Below are positions 40,140-48,571 of a DNA stretch of 48,760 bases, piece after piece (positions within the stretch are counted from its first letter, which is position 1; every line of letters starts with the position of its first letter). The DNA is taken from positions 1 through 48,760 of the forward strand of contig DAOVQB010000012.1 in the NCBI GenBank assembly GCA_030628905.1, written 5' to 3'. The notes below the pieces were generated by a model, which made no database searches, was not told the DNA's origin, and worked only from the letters and a program-made list of their open reading frames with translations. Made by a program: the position numbers and the translations under genes. The DNA comes from DAOVQB01 sp023128935 (lineage in GTDB: Bacteria > Eisenbacteria > RBG-16-71-46 > CAIMUX01 > WJJG01).

Positions 40140-42140
40140 TCACTCAAACGGCTGTGCTGAATCGCCGTGCGGTTTCATCGCACGACCATAATCCCTCTTG
40201 CTCTCCCCAAACAGCTCAAGGTTCTTCTCCGCCTCATCGGCCACCCTACGGATGCGATCCGCCAGGGCGCCCAATCTGCCACGGGATCGATCCAGCTCGA
40301 GTGCACGCCGAATGTGGTGGATGCCGTCGCGGGCCATATCCAGGTTCAGCGCCTCCATGGCACCTGCACGGGCGAGGGCATCGACATTCGTGGAATCGAT
40401 CTCGATTGCCTTCCAGAACTCGAGGAGGGCCTCCTCGTCAAGATTCTGCTCCCCGTAGAAAACACCCAGGATCATGTGTGTCTGCGACTCCACTATGCTA
40501 CCGGGCATGGTCTGTCCGGCGACGGTCGCTGCGTCTCTAACGGCGCGCATTGCCGGGCTGCACTTTCCCTGCTGTGCCCAGATCAACCCCAGGTTGAGCA
40601 GTGCCCGCGCATTCCTCGGAAAAAGGCCCACACTCTCTGCGAGCTTCGCGGCGCCGTGGTCCAGATCTCCCCGACCCACAGACATAAGCCCTTTGTACAA
40701 AGCTGCTTCAGGCGAGAGCGGCGCAGCCGCACCCAGGTAGTTCATCAGGGAGTCCTGGTTGTCCCACACCCGAGCGAGCGCCCGGGTCTTGGTTGAACAA
40801 CTCCAAAGAAGCGCCAGGAGGATGAAGCCCACGAAGGTGGCGCGCAGGATGCGAGCACCTTGTGCACTCGCCCCGCGGGTGAGGAAGTCCACTGGCACGG
40901 CCGCGGCCATGAGCAGGCCTGGGAGAATGAACAGCAAGTGCCTGGCGGAAGCAACATGACCATTCGTTCCAAGAATGGGCAACGAGGCCAAGAGGGTAAT
41001 GCCTACCCACCACACCCCAAGGGCCACCCGCGGGTTGCGCCGGCGGCAGAGCAGGAACAGCAGGAAGGGCGCCAGTATGATTCCGATGCCTCCTGCCATG
41101 CGCCCGGCGCTTGGGAGCTTGACGCCGAAGGTCCTGGGGTTCCCAAGTTCGATGGGCGGTGCGTCCTCGGGTCGGGCAAGCAGATGGGAGTAGTCAGGTA
41201 GTATCTCCTTGGCGCAGACAGCTATACCACCATAGTGCGTGGGCAGCGACAGTGCGAGCGCCCACCTTTCCGAGCGCGAGAGCGTCGCAACACAGTCTGG
41301 GGCCGGATTGTGCCTGAGCTGCGCAGGCCAACCGCGCATCACACCTGCCCTATAGCCGCCCCAGCAGCTCACAACCACAGCCGAGACAACAAGAAGCAGC
41401 ATCCTTCGCCGCCAACGTTCCTTCCCCGTGCCCCGCTGGGAATACACCATCTCTGTGCCGATCGCCAGGAGGGGCAGGACCAAGGCCGACTCCTTGGAAA
41501 GCAGCGCGAGAAAGAAAAGCACGGCCCACAGTGGCGCACATCCGAGCCGCGCGGCTCCAAAACATGCGCTTTCCCTGCGCGCCCACCCGACATGCAGCAT
41601 GAAGGCCGCTAGAGTAAAGGCAAGCGCGAGCAGCTCCGATCTGCCTGCCAAGCGAAGCACGGACTCGGCGACTGCCGGGTGCGCCAGTAGAATAGCAGCG
41701 GCTCCGGCGCTAGTCATGACTCCCAGGCCCACTCGCCTGAACAGACCGAATGAAAGCAGACCGCTCAAGAGAAACAGCAACAGGTTGACCTGGACTGCTT
41801 CTTTCCTGCCATCCGGCCAAGCCGCCCAGTTCCATCGAAGCGATAGGGTGGCAAGCGGGCGCCAGATAGGGCGGTACATATCGGCATAGAAGGGTGCAGA
41901 AATCCAATCGGCACCTGAGCAAACCCCGGCGTTCTCCGAGAAAACGGAAGCGTCGTCCATCACAGAATTGGAAGAGAGCGCCGGAAGGTAGAGTCCCAAT
42001 CCCAAGCTCACGAGGAAGACAACGGCCAGGATGCACCCTATCCACGCTAGGCGCGTTTGTCTGGTGGCCTCGCTTTGTCCCGGGTTTGTCCGTCCCGCGA
42101 CCTCATTTGGTACGCTGGGACGCTGGGTCGCATTGGACAC
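40140..42140 (-). CDS. TMTC-like GT-C membrane protein with C-terminal TPR repeats
   Basis: The protein has 666 residues from a GTG at 42140. About ten hydrophobic helices (residues 30-460) follow a polar N-terminus. The first periplasmic loop has NSVMDDASVFSEN, where the acidic pair matches the catalytic Asp motif of GT-C enzymes. A TPR region (about 480-610) includes ALLNLGLIWAQQGKC and EEALLEFWKAIEIDSTNVDALARAG. This layout resembles the TMTC family of O-mannosyltransferases, so it may be a protein or lipid glycosyltransferase using polyprenyl-phosphate sugars. The donor and acceptor are unknown. It is followed by the propeller gene with a hairpin between them. Confidence 0.8.
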   Translation of the reverse strand: MSNATQRPSVPNEVAGRTNPGQSEATRQTRLAWIGCILAVVFLVSLGLGLYLPALSSNSVMDDASVFSENAGVCSGADWISAPFYADMYRPIWRPLATLSLRWNWAAWPDGRKEAVQVNLLLFLLSGLLSFGLFRRVGLGVMTSAGAAAILLAHPAVAESVLRLAGRSELLALAFTLAAFMLHVGWARRESACFGAARLGCAPLWAVLFFLALLSKESALVLPLLAIGTEMVYSQRGTGKERWRRRMLLLVVSAVVVSCWGGYRAGVMRGWPAQLRHNPAPDCVATLSRSERWALALSLPTHYGGIAVCAKEILPDYSHLLARPEDAPPIELGNPRTFGVKLPSAGRMAGGIGIILAPFLLFLLCRRRNPRVALGVWWVGITLLASLPILGTNGHVASARHLLFILPGLLMAAAVPVDFLTRGASAQGARILRATFVGFILLALLWSCSTKTRALARVWDNQDSLMNYLGAAAPLSPEAALYKGLMSVGRGDLDHGAAKLAESVGLFPRNARALLNLGLIWAQQGKCSPAMRAVRDAATVAGQTMPGSIVESQTHMILGVFYGEQNLDEEALLEFWKAIEIDSTNVDALARAGAMEALNLDMARDGIHHIRRALELDRSRGRLGALADRIRRVADEAEKNLELFGESKRDYGRAMKPHGDSAQPFE

Positions 42141-42166
42141 GGTTTACTTCTCAGGCCCGCAGGCTA

Positions 42167-43843
42167 CTAGAAGTCCGCATATGCTGTGCGGAATCCGATC
42201 TGCTCGACCATGGTTTCAGGAATAGTTGCCCGGCGCCGTGTAACCCTGAGATCCTCGGGGCTCCCAGTAAAATCGCCTCCCCGGTAGACACGCTTCCATC
42301 CCGTCTCCGGACCTTGGGGATCAAGCGCTGGAATGCCGGCCTCGTCGTACTGATCGTACATCTCCTCATAGATTCCGTGGTCGTACCAGTCGCGGACCCA
42401 TTCAGCAACGTTTCCTGCCTGGTCATATGTTCCGAACACGCTCACTGCATTCTGTGTGGGGAAGCCGAGCATATCCTCACCATTGTACTCCCCAGTCGGC
42501 GTAGTCATGAGGACGCCGGCTACCTCGTACGGATCCCCAGAGCTCCCGTAGTTTGCCCAGGCCCCGTCAATCAGGTCACCGGGCTCCCACGGATACAGAT
42601 AGTGGCCGCTGTTGTCGAAATCTATCGCATCCCCGCGCGCAGCGACCTCCCACTCGACCTCCGTTGGCAGGCGCAGTCCGTAGAAGGCCGCGTACGCGAG
42701 CGCTCCGTACCAACTGACTCCGGTCACAGGATGGTACTGATAGTCCGTATCTACACCGAATCCGGTCTGCTGGTCGAGGAATTTCACACGCGATACGTCC
42801 TGACTCGCCCTGATAATCGTATTGCCGGTTTCCGCCCAGCGAACCTCGTCCTCACCGGCAAACGGGTCGAACTCGATAAATCCACTATCCCGAGCCGCGT
42901 TGAGGAAACCAACGTAGAGCGCATTCGTCACTTCCGTCTTCTCGATGAAGTACCTATTCGAGATGCGCACCACAAGAGTGTCGGGGACCAACTCGCGGGA
43001 GTCATACGCTGCACTTCCCACTCCCCCGGTCTCGATCACACCAATGGGATAGTCTCCTGATGGTATCGCAACGAAGTTATCGGGATTGGGGGGGCGGGGC
43101 ATACCATGTTCGGGGGTCACGACCACCTCAACTTCATATGGGGGGGCCGCAGTCGGAAAGTAGGTGTTGTAGGCTTCGAGTTGTGCGTTATAGATCCCCG
43201 GCGTGTTGTACTTGTGCCTCACGATCTCAGAGGCATTCTTGTGTTCAGTGGTATCGATATCCCAGATGCCATCGCCGTCGAAATCCCAACGAACCAGAAT
43301 CTTATCGTCCCGGTCTATATCATCGCTCGTATCGGTCGGGTTAAACAGAAAGCTCGTCGCTACGGTGCCGCTTGAGGGCGTGACAAAAAACCGGGGAATC
43401 GCTTGCCTAATCTGCCCGGAATTAATGACGCGAATTGGTACCTTGTCTGTACTCCAGCCCTGGTTGCCGGCACAATCGGTGGCCACCACCCACAGGACTC
43501 CTTCAGCGCCATTCTGCGTACCAATCGTTTCCCAATACAGTGTGTACTCATTCCCTTCGCGCAGCTGTGCTTCACCCAAGCGCGTTGCCAAAGTATCCGC
43601 ATGGTATGTGCACCAGATCTCGACGCTCTCAATGCCACCCAAGTCGTCGGCCAAGACACGGAACGTAATGGAATCCGTGATTGAGTAAGTGCTCTTATCA
43701 TGCGATACAGGGTGGTATAATTGCACCTCGGGAGGCGCGACGTCCACATAGGTCGGATCCTCCTCTGAGCAACCGCCCGCCCAGAGCGTAACCGCCAAGA
43801 TGGTCATAAGCATCATCACCGCGTACTTTGATTTGATCTGCAT
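42167..43843 (-). CDS. Lipoprotein with PKD-like and formylglycine-enzyme-like (SUMF1) domains
   Basis: The protein has 558 residues and starts at 43843 (AGGAAGAG upstream). The lipobox WAGGC puts the lipidated Cys at residue 25. Next come Ig/PKD-like beta domains (about 30-245, with a WDFDGDGIWDID loop that may bind calcium), then a SUMF1/FGE-type domain (about 265-558): RYFIEKTEVTNALYVGFL, VTGVSWYGALAYAAFYGLRLPTEVEWEVAARG, GNVAEWVRDWY and RVYRGGDFTGSPEDLRVTRRR. The active-site cysteines of true formylglycine-generating enzymes are absent, so it is probably non-catalytic, as in the FGE-like GldJ/GldK proteins of type IX secretion, though no other gld genes are here. It probably starts at the promoter candidate near 44048-44077. 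Confidence 0.85.
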   Translation of the reverse strand: MQIKSKYAVMMLMTILAVTLWAGGCSEEDPTYVDVAPPEVQLYHPVSHDKSTYSITDSITFRVLADDLGGIESVEIWCTYHADTLATRLGEAQLREGNEYTLYWETIGTQNGAEGVLWVVATDCAGNQGWSTDKVPIRVINSGQIRQAIPRFFVTPSSGTVATSFLFNPTDTSDDIDRDDKILVRWDFDGDGIWDIDTTEHKNASEIVRHKYNTPGIYNAQLEAYNTYFPTAAPPYEVEVVVTPEHGMPRPPNPDNFVAIPSGDYPIGVIETGGVGSAAYDSRELVPDTLVVRISNRYFIEKTEVTNALYVGFLNAARDSGFIEFDPFAGEDEVRWAETGNTIIRASQDVSRVKFLDQQTGFGVDTDYQYHPVTGVSWYGALAYAAFYGLRLPTEVEWEVAARGDAIDFDNSGHYLYPWEPGDLIDGAWANYGSSGDPYEVAGVLMTTPTGEYNGEDMLGFPTQNAVSVFGTYDQAGNVAEWVRDWYDHGIYEEMYDQYDEAGIPALDPQGPETGWKRVYRGGDFTGSPEDLRVTRRRATIPETMVEQIGFRTAYADF

Positions 43844-44047
43844 GGGTCTCTTCCTAAAATGGGTCTATTGCCTCCGGGTATAGCCTTACTGACACTCATG
43901 CCGGCGTGCGCTCCAGCGCGATCCCGCCGCTCAATTTGATCATGCGCGCGGGAGATCACCGCCTACGGGCGGGACCACCACAGCCTGGCGCCACAGTAAC
44001 CACTCGGCCTTGGAATCTAGCTCCCAGGCAACGAGCCCCAAACTGTT

Positions 44048-44077
44048 AGTCTATGAGCAGATCCGACAGAGTGTCAA
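44048..44077 (-). promoter_or_regulatory. Candidate promoter for the FGE-like lipoprotein gene
   Basis: On the minus strand, TTGACA (44077-44072), an 18-nt spacer and TAGACT (44053-44048). The transcript would have a leader of about 200 nt before the ATG at 43843. Confidence 0.45.
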
Positions 44078-44419
44078 TTGAAAGCAAGCTCTCTCACTTC
44101 CCTGTTCTCCATATCTCTCTCTTCTCCCCCAGCCCTCTACTCTAATTCCAAGGGGGAGAAGTGTCTCACCTATACTGGCATAGCGCTGGTTCCCTCGCTC
44201 CGCTCGTCACCCGCAACCCAATCCGGACGTAGCGCAACTCCCACAGGCCGCCTGAGATTTCTTCGCGTCCCGACAACATTCTCGTGATTAGTAGTACAGA
44301 GGTCACTCAGTTAGACGGCGGATCAAGGAGTTATTCCGCGGGAGGATAACCTGGAGATTGGGGTGGGGCGTGAGGGGCATTGAGTGTGGAGTTTTGCGTG
44401 CTAAGTTTGGGGAGTGGGG

Positions 44420-44514
44420 CGCGGAACTCTGTGGATAACTTTCCGCGAGTTGCAGTTATAATTCTGCAACTGCCCTACTTTCAGTGGGTTACGGTCTCCA
44501 CAATGTTGTCCACA
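44420..44514. other. Candidate oriC: DnaA boxes and inverted repeats
   Basis: A perfect DnaA box TGTGGATAA (44430-44438) is framed by the inverted repeat CGCGGAA (44420-44426) / TTCCGCG (44441-44447). Directly after comes AGTTGCAG (44448-44455), TTATAATT and CTGCAACT (44464-44471), an AT-rich loop between perfect arms. A second box TTGTCCACA (44506-44514) is in the opposite sense, and TCTCCACA (44495-44502) is a weaker match. Nearby parA/parB and a parS array are usual neighbours of bacterial origins. There is no dnaA gene in the window. Confidence 0.5.
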
Positions 44515-44549
44515 GCTATCAATAGAACTGTTGTTGCACTCGCGCGTCG

Positions 44550-45098
44550 TCACTTCCTACGGTCGGTTGTCCCGCCAGCCGAACTTCTCGCCCCAACACC
44601 CGCGGTGGCCGTCGGCGTTGCTCCGCCATGGAATCCTCGCGAAAGCGGCCCCGGTGCGTCAGGTTTCTTCTGCCCCTTATCGAGCCGCTTATCGAGCCCC
44701 TTCCCATCGCTGCCTGTCGCGGAAGGTTTCTCCAGTCCATTCATGTGGGATCGCCCCTCGAAGAAAACCCCCTCGTCAATGATCAGGGAGCTGCAGTAGA
44801 GCTCGCCCTTGACCTTCGCTCCCTTGGAAAGGTGGATCCGTTCATCCGCCCGGAGTGTTCCGCCTAGCCTACCGTGGACTACAACTTCGCGCCCCCTTAC
44901 GTCGCCCTCAACAACTGCCTTCGGGCCAATCATCAAGATGCCACGAACATTGAGCGCTCCCTTAATTGTCCCCTCAACGCGCAGGTCTCCTGCAACCTCG
45001 ATCTCACCCTGAAGGCGCACCCCGCTTTGGAGGAAGGACTGCTCACTTCTCTCTGGGCGTTGAGTTGCAGGTGGTTGTGGCGACGACTTCCCGAACAT
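44550..45098 (-). CDS. Bactofilin
   Basis: The protein has 182 residues and starts at 45098 after GGAGG. The bactofilin (DUF583) core occupies about residues 20-118, with repeated beta-helix turns such as LQGEIEVAGDLRVEGTIKGAL, VVEGDVRGREVVVHGRLGG and AKVKGELYCSSLIIDEG. A short Pro-rich N-terminal tail precedes it, and a basic Gly/Ser-rich tail follows. Bactofilins polymerise without nucleotide into membrane-associated filaments that place cell-wall enzymes and, in Myxococcus, scaffold ParABS. The gene follows an M23 peptidase and parAB in the same direction, a known functional grouping. Confidence 0.93.
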   Translation of the reverse strand: MFGKSSPQPPATQRPERSEQSFLQSGVRLQGEIEVAGDLRVEGTIKGALNVRGILMIGPKAVVEGDVRGREVVVHGRLGGTLRADERIHLSKGAKVKGELYCSSLIIDEGVFFEGRSHMNGLEKPSATGSDGKGLDKRLDKGQKKPDAPGPLSRGFHGGATPTATAGVGARSSAGGTTDRRK

Positions 45099-45280
45099 AT
45101 CAACCTCCTGGACAAAGAGCCGGTCGTGCGAGCCGGGTAATATAATGTACTCCGACTCGCATGCTGTGTCATGCTGTTCCTTACTCCTCCGGCAATTCGG
45201 CCCGCTCTTCTCATCAACCCACTGCTGCGGTGGCGTAGCTGTACGCCCTCACCTTCGTCATACGCGCTGCGCCCCGATCC

Positions 45281-46174
45281 TCATCGAGTTCCAGTGCTAA
45301 CTCTCTCCTCAAACGCAAGAGGTCCGGGTTTCCATGTGGGATTGACCAAAGCGGGATCGATTGCCTTGCCCCCCGAATGCACCTCGAAATGCAGATGTGG
45401 TGCTGTGCTATGCCCTGTACTGCCAACCTCGGCGATCTTCTCTCCCGCAGAGACGAAATCACCCACCCGAACCTCGATTCGTGAGTTATGCCCATACATC
45501 GTACTAAATCCAGGGCCGTGGGCGACAACCACCACCAGACCAAAGGCTTCATGGGTTCCCACGAAAGAGACGATCCCCTCTCCAGCGGCGCAAACTGATG
45601 AGCCCGATTCCCCGGCAATGTCGATGCCCGTGTGAAAAACGCCCGTGTCTCGTATCAGCCCAAAGCCCCGGGTTTGCGGCCCGGCCAGCGGTATATTGCG
45701 CAAAATGCGTTTCAGTTCACGAAGATCCCCCTCCGTCAGCGAACCTCCCGGCTCGACGCTATGATACACCGCAGAAGGCAGATCCGCGGTCATCTCTGAC
45801 CCGGTTTCCCAAGATGAACCCACTTCAGGCTCTTCCACTCCAACAACCTGAAGCAATGCCCTGCGTGTCACATTGAGTTGCTCTATCTGGCCCTCGAGTT
45901 CGCCTAGACGCCCTAGCTGCTGTCTAATCTGCATATTCTCCGCGTGCAGACGCTCGGCATCCGCCGCCCTTCGCATAAGGTGTCCATACATCGCCGCACT
46001 TACAATAAGAACCAAAAACACGATCCCCAGGACCGCGGCCAATAAAACAGCCGCTCGCTTGGAAATGCGGTACTGCCTGACCGTTGCACTCGTCGTGGAT
46101 GAAATAGTTATGTCGAACGCCTCATCTCTTCGATGTCCAGCCAGGTCGCTCCGATTCCATCCGAACAGTTCCAT
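45281..46174 (-). CDS. M23 family metallopeptidase with membrane anchor and coiled coil
   Basis: The protein has 297 residues; the ATG at 46174 follows GGAG, and an upstream in-frame start at 46228 would overlap parB. A basic cytoplasmic stretch precedes a transmembrane helix (about 41-62), then a coiled coil (about 70-108) and a C-terminal LytM/M23 domain. The zinc ligands are visible: HxGxD at 181-185 (His181, Asp185) and the HLH pair at 260-262. It either cuts peptidoglycan cross-bridges or activates amidases at sites set by the bactofilin. It lies 40 nt after parB and 182 nt before the bactofilin gene. Confidence 0.92.
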   Translation of the reverse strand: MELFGWNRSDLAGHRRDEAFDITISSTTSATVRQYRISKRAAVLLAAVLGIVFLVLIVSAAMYGHLMRRAADAERLHAENMQIRQQLGRLGELEGQIEQLNVTRRALLQVVGVEEPEVGSSWETGSEMTADLPSAVYHSVEPGGSLTEGDLRELKRILRNIPLAGPQTRGFGLIRDTGVFHTGIDIAGESGSSVCAAGEGIVSFVGTHEAFGLVVVVAHGPGFSTMYGHNSRIEVRVGDFVSAGEKIAEVGSTGHSTAPHLHFEVHSGGKAIDPALVNPTWKPGPLAFEERVSTGTR

Positions 46175-46214
46175 CTTCGCTCCGCATCCCCATGCCAACA
46201 GCCAACGTCTTGGA

Positions 46215-47180
46215 TCAACAGACAGCAACCCCCAATAGATCCAGAAGACGGCTCAAGTCCTCGTCGTCGTGGTACCTAAACTCCAGCTTCCCGCCTTGGC
46301 GCTTGACTCGAATGCGGACCTCCGCGCTGAAGCGACGGCAAAGCTCCTCCTCGATCCGTTGCAGGGACTCGGACTTGCGTTGTCCCCGCGATGCACCCTG
46401 ACGCGTCCCGCCTAGCCCCTTGGCAAGCCGCTTGGCCCAGGCCTCCGCGGCTCGAACAGACCATGATTCATCTATGATCCGCTGTGCCAGGGTGGGTCTG
46501 TGCTCATCCGGAACACTCAGCAACACGCGCGCATGCCCGGTCGAGAGTGTTCCACGTGAAACATGGCCAAGCATTGAATCAGACAAGTTCAGAATTCGCA
46601 CAAGATTGGTGACTGTAGAGCGGTCCTTTCCCACCTGATTAGCGATCTCGTCGTGGGTGAGTTCGTACTCCATCGAGAGTGCCTTGTAGGCCCTGGCCTC
46701 ATCCACCGGATTGAGGTCTGACCGCTGGACATTCTCCACCAGAGCGACTTGCAGGCTTTCCTTGTCTTCGCAGGACCGCACAATCGCAGGTATCTCTAGC
46801 CATCCTGCTATCTTGCAGGCGCGCCAGCGACGCTCGCCCGCCACAATCTCGTATCGATCCCCGACGGTCCGAACAATTATCGGCTCCAGGAGGCCGTTGG
46901 CACTAATGCTCCTCGCAAGCTCCTTGAGACCCTCCGGTTCCCAGTCGGTCCGGGGTTGCTGGGAGTTCGGAACTATCGACTCGATGGGCACATGGCGCAG
47001 GACCTCTAGTGGCTGGTCCTTCCCCTCGGCGCGCTGATCCGGCCTGGTCTCGCCCCCCCGGGGCCCCGCAGACAGTTCTGTTGTAGGACTTCGTGGCCCC
47101 ATGCCTCCGCCTTGACCATCCTGTTCCCTTGGCTCAGGGATGAGCGCTCTCAGTCCGCGCCCAAGTGCTTTCCGCGTCAT
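46215..47180 (-). CDS. parB: Chromosome partitioning protein ParB
   Basis: The protein has 321 residues and starts at 47180, overlapping the parA stop by 47 nt, so the two are probably translated together. An N-terminal RKALGRGLRALIP tail binds ParA. The ParB core shows VPIESIVPNSQQPRTDWEPEGLKELARSI and the CTP-binding box GDRYEIVAGERRWRACKIAG. The parS-binding helix-turn-helix is near LTHDEIANQVGKDRSTVTNLVRIL, followed by STGHARVLLSV. The C-terminus is a dimer domain. ParB loads at parS and spreads as a CTP-dependent clamp. The gene itself contains a parS site (46548-46563), a common feature. Confidence 0.97.
   Translation of the reverse strand: MTRKALGRGLRALIPEPREQDGQGGGMGPRSPTTELSAGPRGGETRPDQRAEGKDQPLEVLRHVPIESIVPNSQQPRTDWEPEGLKELARSISANGLLEPIIVRTVGDRYEIVAGERRWRACKIAGWLEIPAIVRSCEDKESLQVALVENVQRSDLNPVDEARAYKALSMEYELTHDEIANQVGKDRSTVTNLVRILNLSDSMLGHVSRGTLSTGHARVLLSVPDEHRPTLAQRIIDESWSVRAAEAWAKRLAKGLGGTRQGASRGQRKSESLQRIEEELCRRFSAEVRIRVKRQGGKLEFRYHDDEDLSRLLDLLGVAVC
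46548..46563. promoter_or_regulatory. parS: parS site inside parB
   Basis: TGTTCCACGTGAAACA: one mismatch to the consensus TGTTTCACGTGAAACA. ParB binding here could couple partitioning to parB expression. Confidence 0.9.
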
Positions 47181-47934
47181 GGATTGTTACTTCCTTTGCA
47201 AGGTTCATGTAACTGGCGGCACCCGTGCTGGTTGGGGCATAGAGCGCCGCGGGTTTGCCAAAGCTGGGAGCTTCGCCCAGCCGAACATTCCGAGGAATCA
47301 TGGTCTGGAACACACGGTCCCCAAAAAACCGCCGGGCCTCTTCAGCAACCTGCTGCGAGAGGCTCAGGCGCCCGTCATACATGGTCAGAACAACACCCTC
47401 TACACGGAGCCTGGAATTCAGACTCTCCTGGACCAGCCTAATCGTCTGCAGGAGCTGGCTCAGGCCTTCAAGCGCGTAATACTCACACTGCATTGGAATT
47501 AGAATGGAGTGCGTACTCACTAGCCCATTGATCGTCAGGAGGCCCAGGGACGGAGGGCAGTCGATGATGATGTAATTGTATTGGGGAACAAGGGGTTCAA
47601 GGCGCCGCGCAAGAAGAAATTCTCGGTCTTGTTCCTGAACGAGTTCGATTTCCGCCCCAAAGAGCCTCGGGGCGGATACAATCAGATCGAGCCCCTCGAC
47701 TTCCGTGGGGATGATTGCCTCTCGCGCCTCGGTGTCGCCGAGGAGAATCTCGTATAGCGACGGCGTCGGCTCCTCTCCACTCAAGCCCAGCCCAGAGGTA
47801 GCATTTGCTTGCGGATCCAGATCCACCAGCAGAACACGGTGGTTCAAAAGAGCCATGGATGCCGAAAGATTGATGGCTGTGGTGGTCTTGCCGACACCAC
47901 CTTTCTGGTTCGCAATGGCAATGACCTTACCCAC
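47134..47934 (-). CDS. parA: Chromosome partitioning ATPase ParA/Soj
   Basis: The protein has 266 residues from a GTG at 47934 (AGGGATG upstream). The deviant Walker A motif KGGVGKTT is at residues 11-18, followed by VLLVDLDPQANATSGLGL, and IIIDCPPSLGLLTINGL carries the A' and B motifs. MIPRNVRLGEAPSFGKPAALY is the conserved C-terminal ParA segment. It lacks an N-terminal helix-turn-helix, so it is a chromosomal-type (Ib) ParA or Soj. With ParB it separates origins at division. The parS array lies directly upstream, and parA/parB overlap. Confidence 0.97.
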   Translation of the reverse strand: MGKVIAIANQKGGVGKTTTAINLSASMALLNHRVLLVDLDPQANATSGLGLSGEEPTPSLYEILLGDTEAREAIIPTEVEGLDLIVSAPRLFGAEIELVQEQDREFLLARRLEPLVPQYNYIIIDCPPSLGLLTINGLVSTHSILIPMQCEYYALEGLSQLLQTIRLVQESLNSRLRVEGVVLTMYDGRLSLSQQVAEEARRFFGDRVFQTMIPRNVRLGEAPSFGKPAALYAPTSTGAASYMNLAKEVTIHDAESTWARTESAHP

Positions 47935-48378
47935 AGGACATCCCTATATTAGTGGTTTTCGACACACACACGGGACCTAGAACGCCTAACCATAGCAACT
48001 ATATAAGGTTACCGCGCCTCGTCCTCGACGGTGCAATCCTCGCCGAAAATGGGAAGTTATTCTTGCGCGCGCCGTTGGGCCTCGGCCCAGATTGGGCCTT
48101 TGCTTGCCACCGCTCTGATTTTTCGTCCACGACTCCAGAAACTGAGGGATTGTTCGCTCTGTGGCCATCTGTCCGGAGGAGTTCCCTCTCCCCGACCGCA
48201 TCGAACCGCCAACTTCAAGCACCAGAAGACATTCCAACAGGACGAGGAACCAGAGGAAACCCGCCGTGCCTGCTATGGATCCGCAGACTAGCAGTCGAGC
48301 CAGCATCTGTCAAACCGTATGTCGAACCGCATATTGAACTCAAGACCTGGATTCGAGGCTTCATCCTGGACTTGGGAG

Positions 48379-48394
48379 TGTTTCACGTGAAACA
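48379..48394. promoter_or_regulatory. parS: parS site 1
   Basis: TGTTTCACGTGAAACA, a perfect match to the parS consensus. It lies about 445 bp upstream of the parA start. Confidence 0.97.
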
Positions 48395-48434
48395 TATCCC
48401 GCTGATGCCACACCGCCGCGGGCGCAGAGGGGGA

Positions 48435-48450
48435 TGTTTCACGTGAAACA
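48435..48450. promoter_or_regulatory. parS: parS site 2
   Basis: TGTTTCACGTGAAACA, a perfect consensus match, 56 bp after site 1. Confidence 0.97.
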
Positions 48451-48491
48451 TGCCTGCTGATGCCACATCTATAATGAGTGCATTGGGGGAA

Positions 48492-48507
48492 CGTTTCACG
48501 TGAAACA
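48492..48507. promoter_or_regulatory. parS: parS site 3
   Basis: CGTTTCACGTGAAACA, one mismatch (first base), 57 bp after site 2. Confidence 0.95.
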
Positions 48508-48549
48508 TATCCCGCTGATGCCACATCTATAATGGGTGCATTGGGGGAA

Positions 48550-48565
48550 CGTTTCACGTGAAACA
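48550..48565. promoter_or_regulatory. parS: parS site 4
   Basis: CGTTTCACGTGAAACA, one mismatch, 58 bp after site 3 and only 6 bp before the insertion-sequence end. Confidence 0.95.
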
Positions 48566-48571
48566 TAGAGG

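Larger units (their letters stand above)
43844..44549. other. Gene-free region with candidate replication origin
   Basis: The 706 bp hold no convincing gene. The left part has a minus-strand promoter candidate (44048-44077) and pyrimidine-rich stretches (about 44090-44140). The right part (44420-44514) has DnaA boxes and inverted repeats described separately. Confidence 0.6.
48379..48565. repeat. Tandem array with parS in each unit
   Basis: Four units of about 57 bp. Between parS sites the sequence GCTGATGCCACATCTATAAT recurs, nearly unchanged after sites 2 and 3 and diverged after site 1. The whole unit, not only parS, has been duplicated. Confidence 0.85.
47935..48571. other. Gene-free parS region upstream of parA
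   Basis: There is no gene in this stretch. The first 400 bp (47935-48340) show no clear element beyond the parA promoter region. The right part has four parS sites (48379-48565) in imperfect repeats of 56-58 bp. Confidence 0.7.

Noticed and set aside
41894..43060. 388-residue plus-strand open frame
   Set aside because: Antisense to the GT-C and FGE-like genes, which have recognisable domains on the minus strand.
44380..44799. 139-residue plus-strand open frame
   Set aside because: It covers the DnaA-box region and the antisense of bactofilin; no ribosome-binding site.
48379..48565. CRISPR-like look of regularly spaced palindromes
   Set aside because: The repeat is the parS consensus, the spacers resemble one another, and no cas genes are near.
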